Positions 1 to 10,284 of a stretch of DNA of 64,000 nt are shown in pieces; position 1 is the first letter of the stretch; every line of letters begins with the position of its first letter. The stretch is from the NCBI GenBank assembly GCA_016183655.1, contig JACPEH010000013.1, positions 62,001 through 126,000 on the forward strand, written 5' to 3'. This DNA comes from Rhodocyclales bacterium (GTDB lineage Bacteria > Pseudomonadota > Gammaproteobacteria > Burkholderiales > Rhodocyclaceae). Below the pieces are notes generated by a model. The model ran no database searches. It had not been told where the DNA came from and worked only from the letters and a program-made list of their open reading frames with translations. A program made the translations under genes and the position numbers.

Positions 1-2
1 CG

Positions 3-590
3 CTCGTCCTCATCGTGACGCCCGGGCAGGACATGATCCTCGTCATGTCCCGCTCGATCGCCCAAGGTTCTAAAGCCGGGGTGGCCACCGCCGCCGGCGT
101 CAGCGTGGGTCTCGTCGGCCACACGATCCTGGCCACCCTTGGTTTGGGTGCCATTCTGCGTACCTCCGAGTGGCTCTTCATTCTGCTCAAGCTTGCTGGC
201 GCGGCCTACCTGGTCTATCTCGGCTTCCAGCTGGTGCGGGCCGAGCGACATGAACTCGCAGTTTCAGCCGGGGCACCGCGCTCGCTATGGCGGTTGTTCT
301 TCGACGGAGCACTGTCCAACGTCTCCAATCCCAAGATTGCCATCTTCTACTTCGCCTTCCTGCCGCAGTTTGTCCTACCCGGAGCCACGCATCCCACGCT
401 GTCGATCTTTGGTCTGGGGCTTGTGTTCTCGGGACTCACGTTCCTGGTAAAAGGTCCGGTTGGCTTGGGCGCCAGCCTCCTGTCCAGTTGGCTGCGCTCG
501 CGCCCGAAGGCACTGGCCTGGCTCTACCGCACGAGTGGTGCCGTACTCATCGGCCTTGGCTTCAGGCTCGCGTTCGAGCGCCGGGCATGA
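3..590 (+). CDS. LysE/RhtB-family amino-acid exporter, 5' end cut by window
   Basis: This is an inner-membrane exporter of the LysE/RhtB superfamily, which pumps amino acids or related metabolites out of the cell. The frame is open to the window edge and already reads LVLIVTPGQD at its first codons. That matches the family signature TPGPDM near residue 20, so about 10-15 N-terminal residues and the true start lie outside the window. The GTG at base 15 is an internal valine, not a start. The rest shows the usual pattern of about five hydrophobic helices, with the conserved segment GALSNVSNPKIAIFYFAFLP (about 100 residues in). The substrate cannot be told from sequence. A second, only distantly similar LysE protein lies at 14937-15548. 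Confidence 0.85.
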   Translation, partial: LVLIVTPGQDMILVMSRSIAQGSKAGVATAAGVSVGLVGHTILATLGLGAILRTSEWLFILLKLAGAAYLVYLGFQLVRAERHELAVSAGAPRSLWRLFFDGALSNVSNPKIAIFYFAFLPQFVLPGATHPTLSIFGLGLVFSGLTFLVKGPVGLGASLLSSWLRSRPKALAWLYRTSGAVLIGLGFRLAFERRA

Positions 591-593
591 AAA

Positions 594-1187
594 ATCGAGC
601 CTGGCCCCTTTTCCTGCAAAAAGCCGCGCAGGCCGCTCAATTCAAACGTCGGCCATGAAAAGTAGCCCCGAAATACGCCAAGCGCAGGAAGCCGACGCTT
701 CCGATATTGCCGAGTTAATTTACTCAACCTCGGTTGCATGCTGCTTTACGCCCGAACAACCATGCCCCGAGTGGTATAGAGAAAGCGTACAACCTAGTCA
801 GATAGCAAACCTACTCAAGTCTGAACAAATGGTTTGGCTTGTGGCTGCCCAAGAACAAACACTTGCTGGAGTTCTTGCTGTTAGCGATAAAAGCCACGTG
901 AAATATTTTTTTGTTCATCCTGCTTATCAAAAACTCGGCATTGGCAAGCAGCTATGGCATTTTGCTTTACGCAGAGGTGCGTTGGGAAATGTGCTTACGG
1001 TTCGCTCATCTCTATTTGCGGTTCCCGTGTATGAAAGCCTCGGCTTTGCGGCTACTGAGCCACCGAAGACGTTTAACGGCATGCACTATCAAACCATGGT
1101 GGCACGCTATGGCTAACCCGGCACTCAACCTCTCTCCATTCAATCGCTGGACGCTGCGCGATAGCATCTAAAGGGGCCAGGCTCAAT
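594..1187. repeat. GNAT gene bracketed by a perfect 15-bp inverted repeat
   Basis: The 15 bases at 597-611 (GAGCCTGGCCCCTTT) are the exact reverse complement of 1170-1184 (AAAGGGGCCAGGCTC). Two more matching bases lie beyond one mismatch on the outer side. The repeat encloses one AT-rich acetyltransferase gene between GC-rich neighbours. No transposase lies inside, so if this is a mobile unit it is non-autonomous. Just inside the left repeat, bases 639-654 (AATTCAAACGTCGGCC) resemble the right half of an integron attC site. Just after the GNAT stop, GGCTAAC (1111-1117) resembles the left core of an attC site. The two readings, terminal-repeat element and relic cassette, are not exclusive. Confidence 0.55.
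655..1116 (+). CDS. GNAT-family N-acetyltransferase
   Basis: This is a predicted cytosolic acyl-CoA-dependent N-acetyltransferase of 153 residues, a normal length for a single GNAT domain. The acetyl-CoA pyrophosphate loop is visible as VHPAYQKLGIGKQLW (R/QxxGxG motif), preceded by the beta-strand HVKYFFV. A C-terminal YESLGF segment is typical of the family. The ATG at 655 is chosen because the domain begins right after it (EIRQAQEADASDIAEL) and the frame upstream reads through GC-rich sequence with no similarity. The gene is noticeably richer in A+T than murI or the exporter on either side, and it sits inside a 15-bp inverted repeat with attC-like half sites. This points to acquisition. The substrate is unknown. 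Confidence 0.8.
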   Translation: MKSSPEIRQAQEADASDIAELIYSTSVACCFTPEQPCPEWYRESVQPSQIANLLKSEQMVWLVAAQEQTLAGVLAVSDKSHVKYFFVHPAYQKLGIGKQLWHFALRRGALGNVLTVRSSLFAVPVYESLGFAATEPPKTFNGMHYQTMVARYG

Positions 1188-1201
1188 CCCCCCACCTCCC
1201 C

Positions 1202-1987
1202 ATGATCGGCATCTTCGACTCCGGCCTCGGCGGCCTTTCCGTTCTCGCAGCGATCGCGCGTGCACTGCCGCGTGCCGACCTCGCCTACCTCGCCGACACT
1301 GCGCACGTGCCATACGGCAACAAGCCGGATGCCTTCATCCGCGGGCGCGTCGCGGCGATCGGCGATTACCTCGTGGCGCAGGGCTGCCGCGTGCTGGTGG
1401 TCGCCTGCAACACGGCGACGGCGGCGGCGGTGGGGGCCTTGCGCGAGAAGCATCCGGCGCTGCCGATCGTCGGCGTCGAGCCGGGCGTGAAGCCGGCGGC
1501 GGCGAGTTCGCGGTCGCGCCGCATCGCGGTGCTGGCGACCGAGTCGACGGCGAAGAGCGAGCGGCTGGCGCGGCTGATCGCCGAGCACGCACAGGGCGTC
1601 GCGGTGCAGGTCGAGCCCTGCCCGGGCTGGGCGACGCGGGTGGAGACGCTGCACCCGGACGGCCCGGAGTTCGCCGCCGAAGTCGCCGCGCGCATCGCGC
1701 CGCTGCTCGCCGCCGGCGCCGACCGCCTGGTGCTCGGCTGCACGCACTACAGCTTCCTGACGCCGATCCTGGTGCCGCTGGTGGCGGGGCGCGCCGAGCT
1801 GGTCGACGTGGCCGATGCGGTCGCCCGCCAGTGCCTGCGGCTGGCCGGCCCGGCCGGCGAAGGCCACGGCCGACTGACGCTGCATGCGACGGCGCAGCCG
1901 GAACGGCTGCGCGCGGCGCTGCCGGCGCTCGGGCTGGGCTGGCTGGGCGAGCGCGCGCAGGGGCAGCCGGTGCTGGCGCGGATTTGA
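1202..1987 (+). CDS. murI: Glutamate racemase
   Basis: MurI interconverts L- and D-glutamate in the cytosol and so supplies D-glutamate for peptidoglycan. The 261-residue protein opens with the family signature IGIFDSGLGGLSV. It carries both catalytic cysteines in their motifs: Cys69 in ACNTATAAA and Cys180 in GCTHY. YADTAHVPYG-type sequence (ADTAHVPYGNK, residues 31-41) is also present. Length and motif spacing are normal. No close operon partner is seen: the AT-rich GNAT gene lies upstream and the gene downstream runs convergently from the opposite strand. Confidence 0.97.
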   Translation: MIGIFDSGLGGLSVLAAIARALPRADLAYLADTAHVPYGNKPDAFIRGRVAAIGDYLVAQGCRVLVVACNTATAAAVGALREKHPALPIVGVEPGVKPAAASSRSRRIAVLATESTAKSERLARLIAEHAQGVAVQVEPCPGWATRVETLHPDGPEFAAEVAARIAPLLAAGADRLVLGCTHYSFLTPILVPLVAGRAELVDVADAVARQCLRLAGPAGEGHGRLTLHATAQPERLRAALPALGLGWLGERAQGQPVLARI

Positions 1988-2030
1988 GCCTCAGCGGGGG
2001 TTGGGCGGGACGGAGATATCGAGGAACGAA

Positions 2031-2060
2031 CTGGATTCCGGGTCGAGCCCGGAATGACGG
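2031..2060. repeat. Dispersed intergenic palindrome (GGATTCCGGG type), single copy
   Basis: This 30-bp palindrome lies between the convergent murI and CBS-DUF294 genes. Its arms GGATTCCGGG and CCCGGAATGA flank a short TCGAG centre. The same palindrome recurs at 9151-9178 and many times at 35431-35910, always between genes, so it is a REP-like dispersed repeat. Here it could act as a hairpin at the 3' end of both transcripts. Confidence 0.7.
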
Positions 2061-2118
2061 CGGAGCCGCTACCGGAGGTGGGTAGGCGCGTGGGCAAACG
2101 AGCGGCGACCGCTGGCGG

Positions 2119-3576
2119 CTAGCTGCTGCGCAGGAACTCGATCTCCAGCAGTTGCTGCAGGCGCTTCGCCTGGCGGAAGGCTTCCTTGAGGATCTGCCGG
2201 TCAAGTTCGTTCAGGCGGTCGGGGTCGACGCGGTTGGCGGCGGCGGGGGAGTTGGCGCGTAGCTGGTTGGCGAAGCGCATGCGCTGCACCTGGTCGAGCG
2301 CGCCGAGGAAGGCGGCGGTTTCCTCGGGCCGCTGGTTGAGCAGCGGGCCGACGGTGCGCAGGCGTTCGGCGGTGTTGGTCGCCGGCACGCCCTTGGCCAG
2401 CGCCCAGATGCGCGCGCCGTCGACGAAGGGGCGCGCGCCGTGCATCTTGAGGTCGATGGTGTGCGGGAAATCCTTGTTGTCGTCGTAGCGGAAGCCGCTC
2501 AGCCAGCCGAGCGGCGACGGCCAGTTGAGCGAGCCCTCGGCCATCGCGCGCAGGAAGGAATGGCTGGTGGGCGAACGTTGCAGCAGCCAGCCCTGCAGCT
2601 CGCCGGCGAGGTGCTCGTCGCCGTAGAGCGGGCGCAGGTCGAAGAAGATCGTGGCGTTGAGCACCGCCTGCGGTTCGGTGACGTGCATCCAGCTGAAGAA
2701 CTTCTCCTTCCACTCGGCCAGCGACAGGCACAGCTCGGGGTTGCCGGCCATGATGTTGCCCTTGCACAGCGGGAAGCCGCAGGCGTCGAGCACGTCGTTC
2801 ACGTCGCGGGCGAAGGGCAGGAAGCGGGCGCGCAGCGCTTCCGCCTCTTCCTTGCTTTCGGCGGCAAAGACCAGGCCGTTGTCCTGGTCGGTCGACAGCG
2901 TCTGCTCCAGCCGCCCCTCGGAGCCGAACACCAGCCAGCACCACGGCACGTAGGGCAGCTCGTGCCGGGCCGAGACGAGGTCGATGGCCTGCAGGCTGAT
3001 CAGGTCGTTCAAGGCCGAGATCTGCTGGCACAGCGCATCCGCGGTCAGGCCCTCGGCCAGCAGCTGCGCCGAGAAGGCGCGCACTTCGGCGGCGACCGCG
3101 GCCAGCGAGGCGACGCAGCCGGTGGCAGCGATGGCGGCCACCAGTTCGCCGCTGCGCGCGCTCGGCCGCGCATAGAGGTCGCCCTGGGCGAGGATGTTGC
3201 TGAAGCGGCCGTCGGCCTCGACCAGCACCAGGTGGCGCATGTCGCGGCGGATCATCAGCACGCTCGCCTGGTGCATCGTCGCGTCGGCCGGCAGCGTGAC
3301 GACGCCGCCGGTCATCACCGCCGCCACCGGCTGGCCGAGGTCGCAGCCGTTGAGCGCGATCCGTTTCAGGACGTCGCGCAGCGTCAGGATGCCGAGTGCG
3401 GCGCCGCTCTCCGGATCGACCACCGCCAGCGCGTCGACGGCGTTGCGGTCGAGGCATTCGAGCGCCGAGCGCACGTCGGCGTCGGGCGCCAGCACCGGCG
3501 AGCGCCGGCGGACGATGCCGCGCACCGGCGTGTAGGGCGAGAACGGGCGTACCGCGTCAGTAGCTGATCCGGGCAT
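2119..3576 (-). CDS. CBS-domain protein with DUF294 putative nucleotidyltransferase
   Basis: This predicted cytosolic signalling protein has 485 residues. A pair of CBS domains (about 20-135) usually binds adenine nucleotides. It is followed by a helical linker and the DUF294 nucleotidyltransferase-like domain, whose signature GSEGRLEQTLSTDQDN (218-233) has two acidic residues (Asp230, Asp232) placed as metal ligands. A DUF294 C-terminal substrate-binding-like region completes it. Unlike its paralogue at 30272-32134 it has no cyclic-nucleotide-binding domain. The start overlaps the end of the upstream exonuclease-fusion gene by 20 bp, so it is the last gene of the 9022-2119 operon. Which molecule is modified is unknown for the family. 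Genomic association with SSS transporters and DEDDh exonucleases recurs in proteobacteria. Confidence 0.85.
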   Translation of the reverse strand: MPGSATDAVRPFSPYTPVRGIVRRRSPVLAPDADVRSALECLDRNAVDALAVVDPESGAALGILTLRDVLKRIALNGCDLGQPVAAVMTGGVVTLPADATMHQASVLMIRRDMRHLVLVEADGRFSNILAQGDLYARPSARSGELVAAIAATGCVASLAAVAAEVRAFSAQLLAEGLTADALCQQISALNDLISLQAIDLVSARHELPYVPWCWLVFGSEGRLEQTLSTDQDNGLVFAAESKEEAEALRARFLPFARDVNDVLDACGFPLCKGNIMAGNPELCLSLAEWKEKFFSWMHVTEPQAVLNATIFFDLRPLYGDEHLAGELQGWLLQRSPTSHSFLRAMAEGSLNWPSPLGWLSGFRYDDNKDFPHTIDLKMHGARPFVDGARIWALAKGVPATNTAERLRTVGPLLNQRPEETAAFLGALDQVQRMRFANQLRANSPAAANRVDPDRLNELDRQILKEAFRQAKRLQQLLEIEFLRSS

Positions 3577-5680
3577 AGTAGGTCTTCTCCGCGGCCTCGC
3601 GCGCTTCGCCGAGGGTGCGGATGCCCATCTCGGCGAGCAGCGGCAGCATCTTCAGGAACACTTCGCCGGTGACGTAGGCGTCGCCCAGCGCGGTGTGGCG
3701 GCCGATCACCGGCACGCCGAAGCGTTCGGCGATCGCTTCCAGCCGGTGCGACTCCTGGTTCGGGTGCAGCAACGCCGAGAGCAGCAGCGTGTCTAGCACC
3801 GGCAGGTCGAAGCGGATGCCGGTGGCGGCTTCCTTCAGCTGCAGGAAACGCATGTCGAAGGCGGCGTTGTGCGCGACCAGCACGGTGTCGGCGCAGAACT
3901 CGCGGAAGGCCGGCAGCACGCTGCCGATGTCCGGCTGCCCGCGCAGCATCTCCGGCGTGATGCCGTGGATCTGCACCGAGGCCGCCGGCAGCGAGCGGTG
4001 CGGGTCGATCAGCTGGTCGAAGACCTCGTGCGTGAGCAGGCGGCGGTTGACGATGCGGGAGGCGCCGATCTGGATGATCTCGTCGCCCTGGGAAGGTTCG
4101 AGGCCGGTGGTCTCGGTGTCGAACACCGTGTAGGTGAGTTCGCCGAGCAGCCGGTCGTCGAGCGCGTGGCTCTTTTCCGACCAGCGGAACAGGTCGAAGT
4201 CGTAGAACTCCGGGCGGCTGCCGCGCACCGCGCCGGGCGCCGTCCCGTGCTGCTGCCGCGCCTGAGCCAGCGGCAACAGGAAGCGAAAGGCGGCACGGTG
4301 CGAGGCGCGCTTCCTCTGGAACCACATCTCGCCGTTGCAGCGGTTCATCACCTCGCGCACCGACAGCGGCGTTTCCTCGCCGGCGCTGCGCATCGGGTCG
4401 ATCTCCCAGTTCATCACCGTCTCGGTGCTCATCGCCGTGCCCAGCCAGGCGAGGTCGAGGCAGGCATGGTCGCCGTCGGACGAGAGCGCCAGGCGCACCT
4501 CGTTCACGCCGTACTCGTCGCGCAGGCGGGCGGTCAGGTAGCAGAGCACCTGCAGGAAGGAGAAGCTGTCGACCTTCATCCACACCGATTCGTCGATCTC
4601 CTCGGTCTTCACCGGCAGGCCGCTGCGCCCGGCGACGCGCGGCACGGCAACGGCGATCAGGTCGGCGCCGCGCATTTCCTCCAGCGGCCAGCGCGCGGTC
4701 AGCTCGCGCGCATATTCGCGCGCCGAATGCTCGACGCGTCCGGAGAGGCCTTCGACCTCGCTGCGGATCACCGAGAGGAAGCGGCTGCGCTCGTCGGCGT
4801 TCATGTCGGGATAGGAGGAGAGCATTTCGGCGGCGGCGCGCAGGTTGCCGAGCGGGCCGCGGCTGCCTTCGGTCAGCGACTGGATCAGCGCGTCGCGCCG
4901 GCCTTCGGTCTCGAACGAGGCGGTGATGTCGTCGAGCAGCAGCACGAAGCCGGTCATCGCCGAATCCTCAGTCCCCTCGCCGTGCCCGGCCACCGGCGCC
5001 AGGTGCACGCGCAAGAGGCGGCCGGCGCGGGTGGCGGTGACGAACTCGGCGGACGCCAGTTCGCCGGCCTGCAGCCGGCGCCCGACCTGTTCCAGCGCAT
5101 GCGCGATCAGGCCGCGCTCGAACACCGCGTAGAGCGAGCGGCCCAGCCCGACCAGCTCGCTGCCGGCGCCGGCGGAAAGGACTTCGCGGGCACGCTGGTT
5201 GTAGAGGAGGATGCGGCCGTCGAGGTTGCAGACGACGACGCTCTGCTGCAGCTCGGCCATCAGCGCGGCGAGGCGATTGCGGTCGGCCTCTAGGTTGGCC
5301 TGCGAGCGCTCGATCTCGGCGGCGATATCCTGTTCGAGCTTCTGGCGGCGTGCGGCGAGGTCGTTGATGGCGTCGGCCACGGCGCAGAGCTCGCTGCCGC
5401 CGGCCGGCTTGACGCGGGCGCTGCTGTCGGCGACGGCAATGCGCGTTTCCTCGGCCAGTTGCTGCGGCGTGCGCAGCAGCAGGTCGGCGAGCGGCCGCAG
5501 CAGGGCGAAGAGGCCAGCGCTGGCGATCAGCCAGACGATGACCAGCGCGCCGGTCACGTCGTCGTTGCCGGCGGCGGCGGCGGAGCGGATCACCGCCGTC
5601 GCCGCGTAGAGCAGCGCTGCCACCGCCGCCGAAGCGAGCGCCGTCGCCAGCGCCAGCTTTTGCGGGGGGCCGAGCTTCAT
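3557..5680 (-). CDS. Membrane PAS / degenerate histidine kinase / DEDDh 3'-5' exonuclease fusion
   Basis: This 707-residue fusion has two N-terminal membrane helices (about 9-30 and 44-66), a helical linker and a PAS domain (about 135-255). A histidine-kinase-like region (about 260-472) follows, then a complete DnaQ-type DEDDh exonuclease domain (about 512-685). The exonuclease acids and histidine are all present: Asp521/Glu523 in FDTETTG, Asp609 in HNAAFDM, His662 and Asp667 in HTALGDA. In the kinase part the normal SHELRTPL box reads TEGSRGPL. A Glu (271) therefore replaces the phospho-accepting His, and the ATP-site Asn and Gly boxes are hardly recognisable. The kinase core is probably a sensory or docking module. 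The protein lies 10 bp after the lone receiver gene of the same operon. Confidence 0.85.
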   Translation of the reverse strand: MKLGPPQKLALATALASAAVAALLYAATAVIRSAAAAGNDDVTGALVIVWLIASAGLFALLRPLADLLLRTPQQLAEETRIAVADSSARVKPAGGSELCAVADAINDLAARRQKLEQDIAAEIERSQANLEADRNRLAALMAELQQSVVVCNLDGRILLYNQRAREVLSAGAGSELVGLGRSLYAVFERGLIAHALEQVGRRLQAGELASAEFVTATRAGRLLRVHLAPVAGHGEGTEDSAMTGFVLLLDDITASFETEGRRDALIQSLTEGSRGPLGNLRAAAEMLSSYPDMNADERSRFLSVIRSEVEGLSGRVEHSAREYARELTARWPLEEMRGADLIAVAVPRVAGRSGLPVKTEEIDESVWMKVDSFSFLQVLCYLTARLRDEYGVNEVRLALSSDGDHACLDLAWLGTAMSTETVMNWEIDPMRSAGEETPLSVREVMNRCNGEMWFQRKRASHRAAFRFLLPLAQARQQHGTAPGAVRGSRPEFYDFDLFRWSEKSHALDDRLLGELTYTVFDTETTGLEPSQGDEIIQIGASRIVNRRLLTHEVFDQLIDPHRSLPAASVQIHGITPEMLRGQPDIGSVLPAFREFCADTVLVAHNAAFDMRFLQLKEAATGIRFDLPVLDTLLLSALLHPNQESHRLEAIAERFGVPVIGRHTALGDAYVTGEVFLKMLPLLAEMGIRTLGEAREAAEKTYYARISY

Positions 5681-5690
5681 CTGCGGCCGC

Positions 5691-6052
5691 TCAGCCGAGC
5701 AGTTCGCGGACCTTCTCGACCAGGTCCCGCGTCGAGAACGGCTTGGTCATGTAGCCGTCGGCGCCGAGCGCCATGCCCTTGGCCACCTCGGTGTCGCGCC
5801 CACGCGCGGTCAGCATCAGGATGCGCACCCCGGCCAGCGCCGGGTCGCTGCGCACGTCCTGGCAGACCTCGAAGCCGTTTTTCTTCGGCATCATCACGTC
5901 GAGCAGCACCAGGTCCGGCTTCTCGGCGCGGATCTTGGCCAGCGCCTCGTCGCCGTCGGCGGCGACCGATACGGCGTAGCCTTCGCGCTTCATCAGGAAT
6001 TCGACGGAAATGACGATGTTCTGCTCGTCGTCGGCAATCAGGATTTTCTTGC

Positions 6053-6056
<4 letters not shown>
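5691..6056 (-). CDS. Single-domain response regulator
   Basis: This 121-residue protein is a receiver domain only, with no output domain. The acidic pocket is at residues 9-10 (IADDE), the phospho-acceptor is Asp53 (LLDVMMPKKNG), and the conserved Thr and Lys are in MLTARG and TKPF (Lys105). The ATG at 6056 is chosen because the receiver fold starts there (MSKKILIADDE) and because it overlaps the TGA of the upstream kinase gene as ATGA. That indicates translational coupling with the SSS-histidine kinase, which is its obvious partner. The output is probably protein-protein, and the downstream exonuclease fusion or CBS-DUF294 protein are candidates by proximity. Confidence 0.92.
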
Positions 6057-8800
<2,744 letters not shown>

Positions 8801-8803
8801 GGC

Positions 8804-9022
8804 TCAGTTGCCTCCGCGCTCGGGGCGCTCCGGGCGTTCCACCACCCAGGCCATCAGCGCAATCAGCGCCGCCCAGACGGCGAACAGGTAGACGAAGACC
8901 AGCGGTGCGTCGAACAGGGTGCGCGCACGGTCGAACAGGGAGAGCAGCGGGTAGTTGAAGAGGAAGCTGCCGAGCATGAAGATCAGCACCAGCCGCTGAC
9001 CGGAAAGGCTGCTGCGCTGCAT
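8804..9022 (-). CDS. Small two-helix membrane protein ahead of the SSS kinase
   Basis: This 72-residue protein has two hydrophobic stretches, LVLIFMLGSFLFNYPLLSLF and VYLFAVWAALIALMAWVV, separated by a short charged turn, and a hydrophilic tail. It stops 4 bp before the SSS-kinase start and is the first gene of the operon. Small membrane partners are commonly encoded beside SSS transporters and SSS-kinases (for example CbrX next to CbrA, YjcH next to ActP), so a role in assembly or activity of the kinase membrane domain is likely. That role is inferred from position, not from recognised sequence motifs. Confidence 0.75.
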   Translation of the reverse strand: MQRSSLSGQRLVLIFMLGSFLFNYPLLSLFDRARTLFDAPLVFVYLFAVWAALIALMAWVVERPERPERGGN

Positions 9023-9150
9023 ATGCCTCCTCCTCTTCTTGTCGTTCTATGCCGCCATTATCCCGGATTGTTCATTGGGACGCGAGATGATGGCGAGGCG
9101 ATTGGCGCGAAGCGGCGGCCACTACTCACATCCGGTTGATGCACCCCCCC

Positions 9151-9428
9151 GTCATTCCGGGCTTGACCCGGAATCCAGGAGGTAGGCTCGTACGTCGGCG
9201 GGGCAAGTGTTTGCGGGTTCTTCCCGGATTCCGGCGCAGGCGCAGCCCGGCCTGCCCTGAGCTTGCCGAAGCCTGTCCTGAGCTTGTCGAAGCCTGTCCT
9301 GAGCTTGTCGAAGGGGGGGCCGGAATGACGAACCTATCCATCCGTTCCAACATGACTGACTACTGGGATGACAGGTCAAGCGGCGCGGTATACTCGCCGC
9401 CGCAAGCGACCCCACGACAGGACCGACC
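9151..9428. repeat. Intergenic repeat cluster: REP palindrome plus three tandem 21-mers
   Basis: The 406-bp gap between the divergent signalling operon and menB (9023-9428) holds no gene. It contains one copy of the dispersed GTCATTCCGGG palindrome (9151-9178). It also has three back-to-back 21-bp units (9251-9271, 9272-9292, 9293-9313) that contain CCTGAGCTTGYCGAAG, and a trailing half palindrome (GGAATGAC) near 9322. Units two and three are identical, and unit one differs at two positions. After the repeats, TATACT at 9389-9394 is a plausible -10 element for menB, but I see no good -35 at 16-18 bp. Confidence 0.7.
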
Positions 9429-10256
9429 ATGATCCGCACCGCCGCCGACTGGCAGAGCCGCCACGACTACAGCGACATCCGCTACGAATTCGCCGAGGGC
9501 ATCGCCAAGATCACCATCGCCCGCCCGAAGAAGCGCAACGCCTTCCGCCCGGAGACGGTGAAGCAGTTGATCGATGCCTTCCACCGCGCCCACCACGACA
9601 ACGAGGTCGGCGTCGTCATCCTCACCGGCGAGGGGCCGGACGCCTTCTGCTCCGGCGGCGACCAGACGGTGCGCGGTGCCGAGGGCTACCTCGACGAGGG
9701 CGGCACGCCGCACCTCAACGTGCTCGACCTGCAGATGCAGATCCGCCGCCTGCCGAAGCCGGTGGTGGCGATGGTCGCCGGCTACGCGATCGGCGGCGGC
9801 CACGTGCTGCACCTGGTCTGCGACCTCTCGATCGCCGCCGCCAACGCCCGCTTCGGGCAGACCGGCCCGCGCGTCGGCTCCTTCGACGCCGGCCTCGGCG
9901 CCGGCCTGCTGGCGCGCACGATCGGCCTGAAGAAGGCCAAGGAGATCTGGCTGCTGTGCCGCCAGTACGACGCGCAGCAGGCGCTGGCGATGGGGCTGGT
10001 GAACACCGTCGTGCCGCTCGAACTGCTGGAGGAGGAAACCGTGCAGTGGTGCCGCGAGATGCTGCAGCTGTCGCCGATGGCGCTGCGCCTGATCAAGGCC
10101 GGCTTCAACGCCGACACCGACGGGCTGGCCGGCATCCAGGAACTCGCCGGCAACGCCACCGGCCTCTTCTACCAGACCGCCGAGGGGCAGGAAGGGCGCA
10201 ACGCCTACCTCGAAAAGCGCAAGCCGGATTTCGCGAAATACCGCAAGCGCCCCTGA
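9429..10256 (+). CDS. menB: 1,4-dihydroxy-2-naphthoyl-CoA synthase
   Basis: MenB closes the second ring of menaquinone, turning o-succinylbenzoyl-CoA into 1,4-dihydroxy-2-naphthoyl-CoA. The 275-residue crotonase-fold protein matches E. coli MenB along its length. Shared segments include [82 protein letters not shown] and [11 protein letters not shown], plus a C-terminal [13 protein letters not shown]. These features separate MenB from ordinary enoyl-CoA hydratases. It stands alone here: menC, menE, menF and menD lie 13-20 kb further on, with unrelated genes between. The next gene is convergent. Confidence 0.93.
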   Translation: MIRTAADWQSRHDYSDIRYEFAEGIAKITIARPKKRNAFRPETVKQLIDAFHRAHHDNEVGVVILTGEGPDAFCSGGDQTVRGAEGYLDEGGTPHLNVLDLQMQIRRLPKPVVAMVAGYAIGGGHVLHLVCDLSIAAANARFGQTGPRVGSFDAGLGAGLLARTIGLKKAKEIWLLCRQYDAQQALAMGLVNTVVPLELLEEETVQWCREMLQLSPMALRLIKAGFNADTDGLAGIQELAGNATGLFYQTAEGQEGRNAYLEKRKPDFAKYRKRP

Positions 10257-10284
10257 GCCGGCCGGCTCGCCGCCGGACCGCTTC

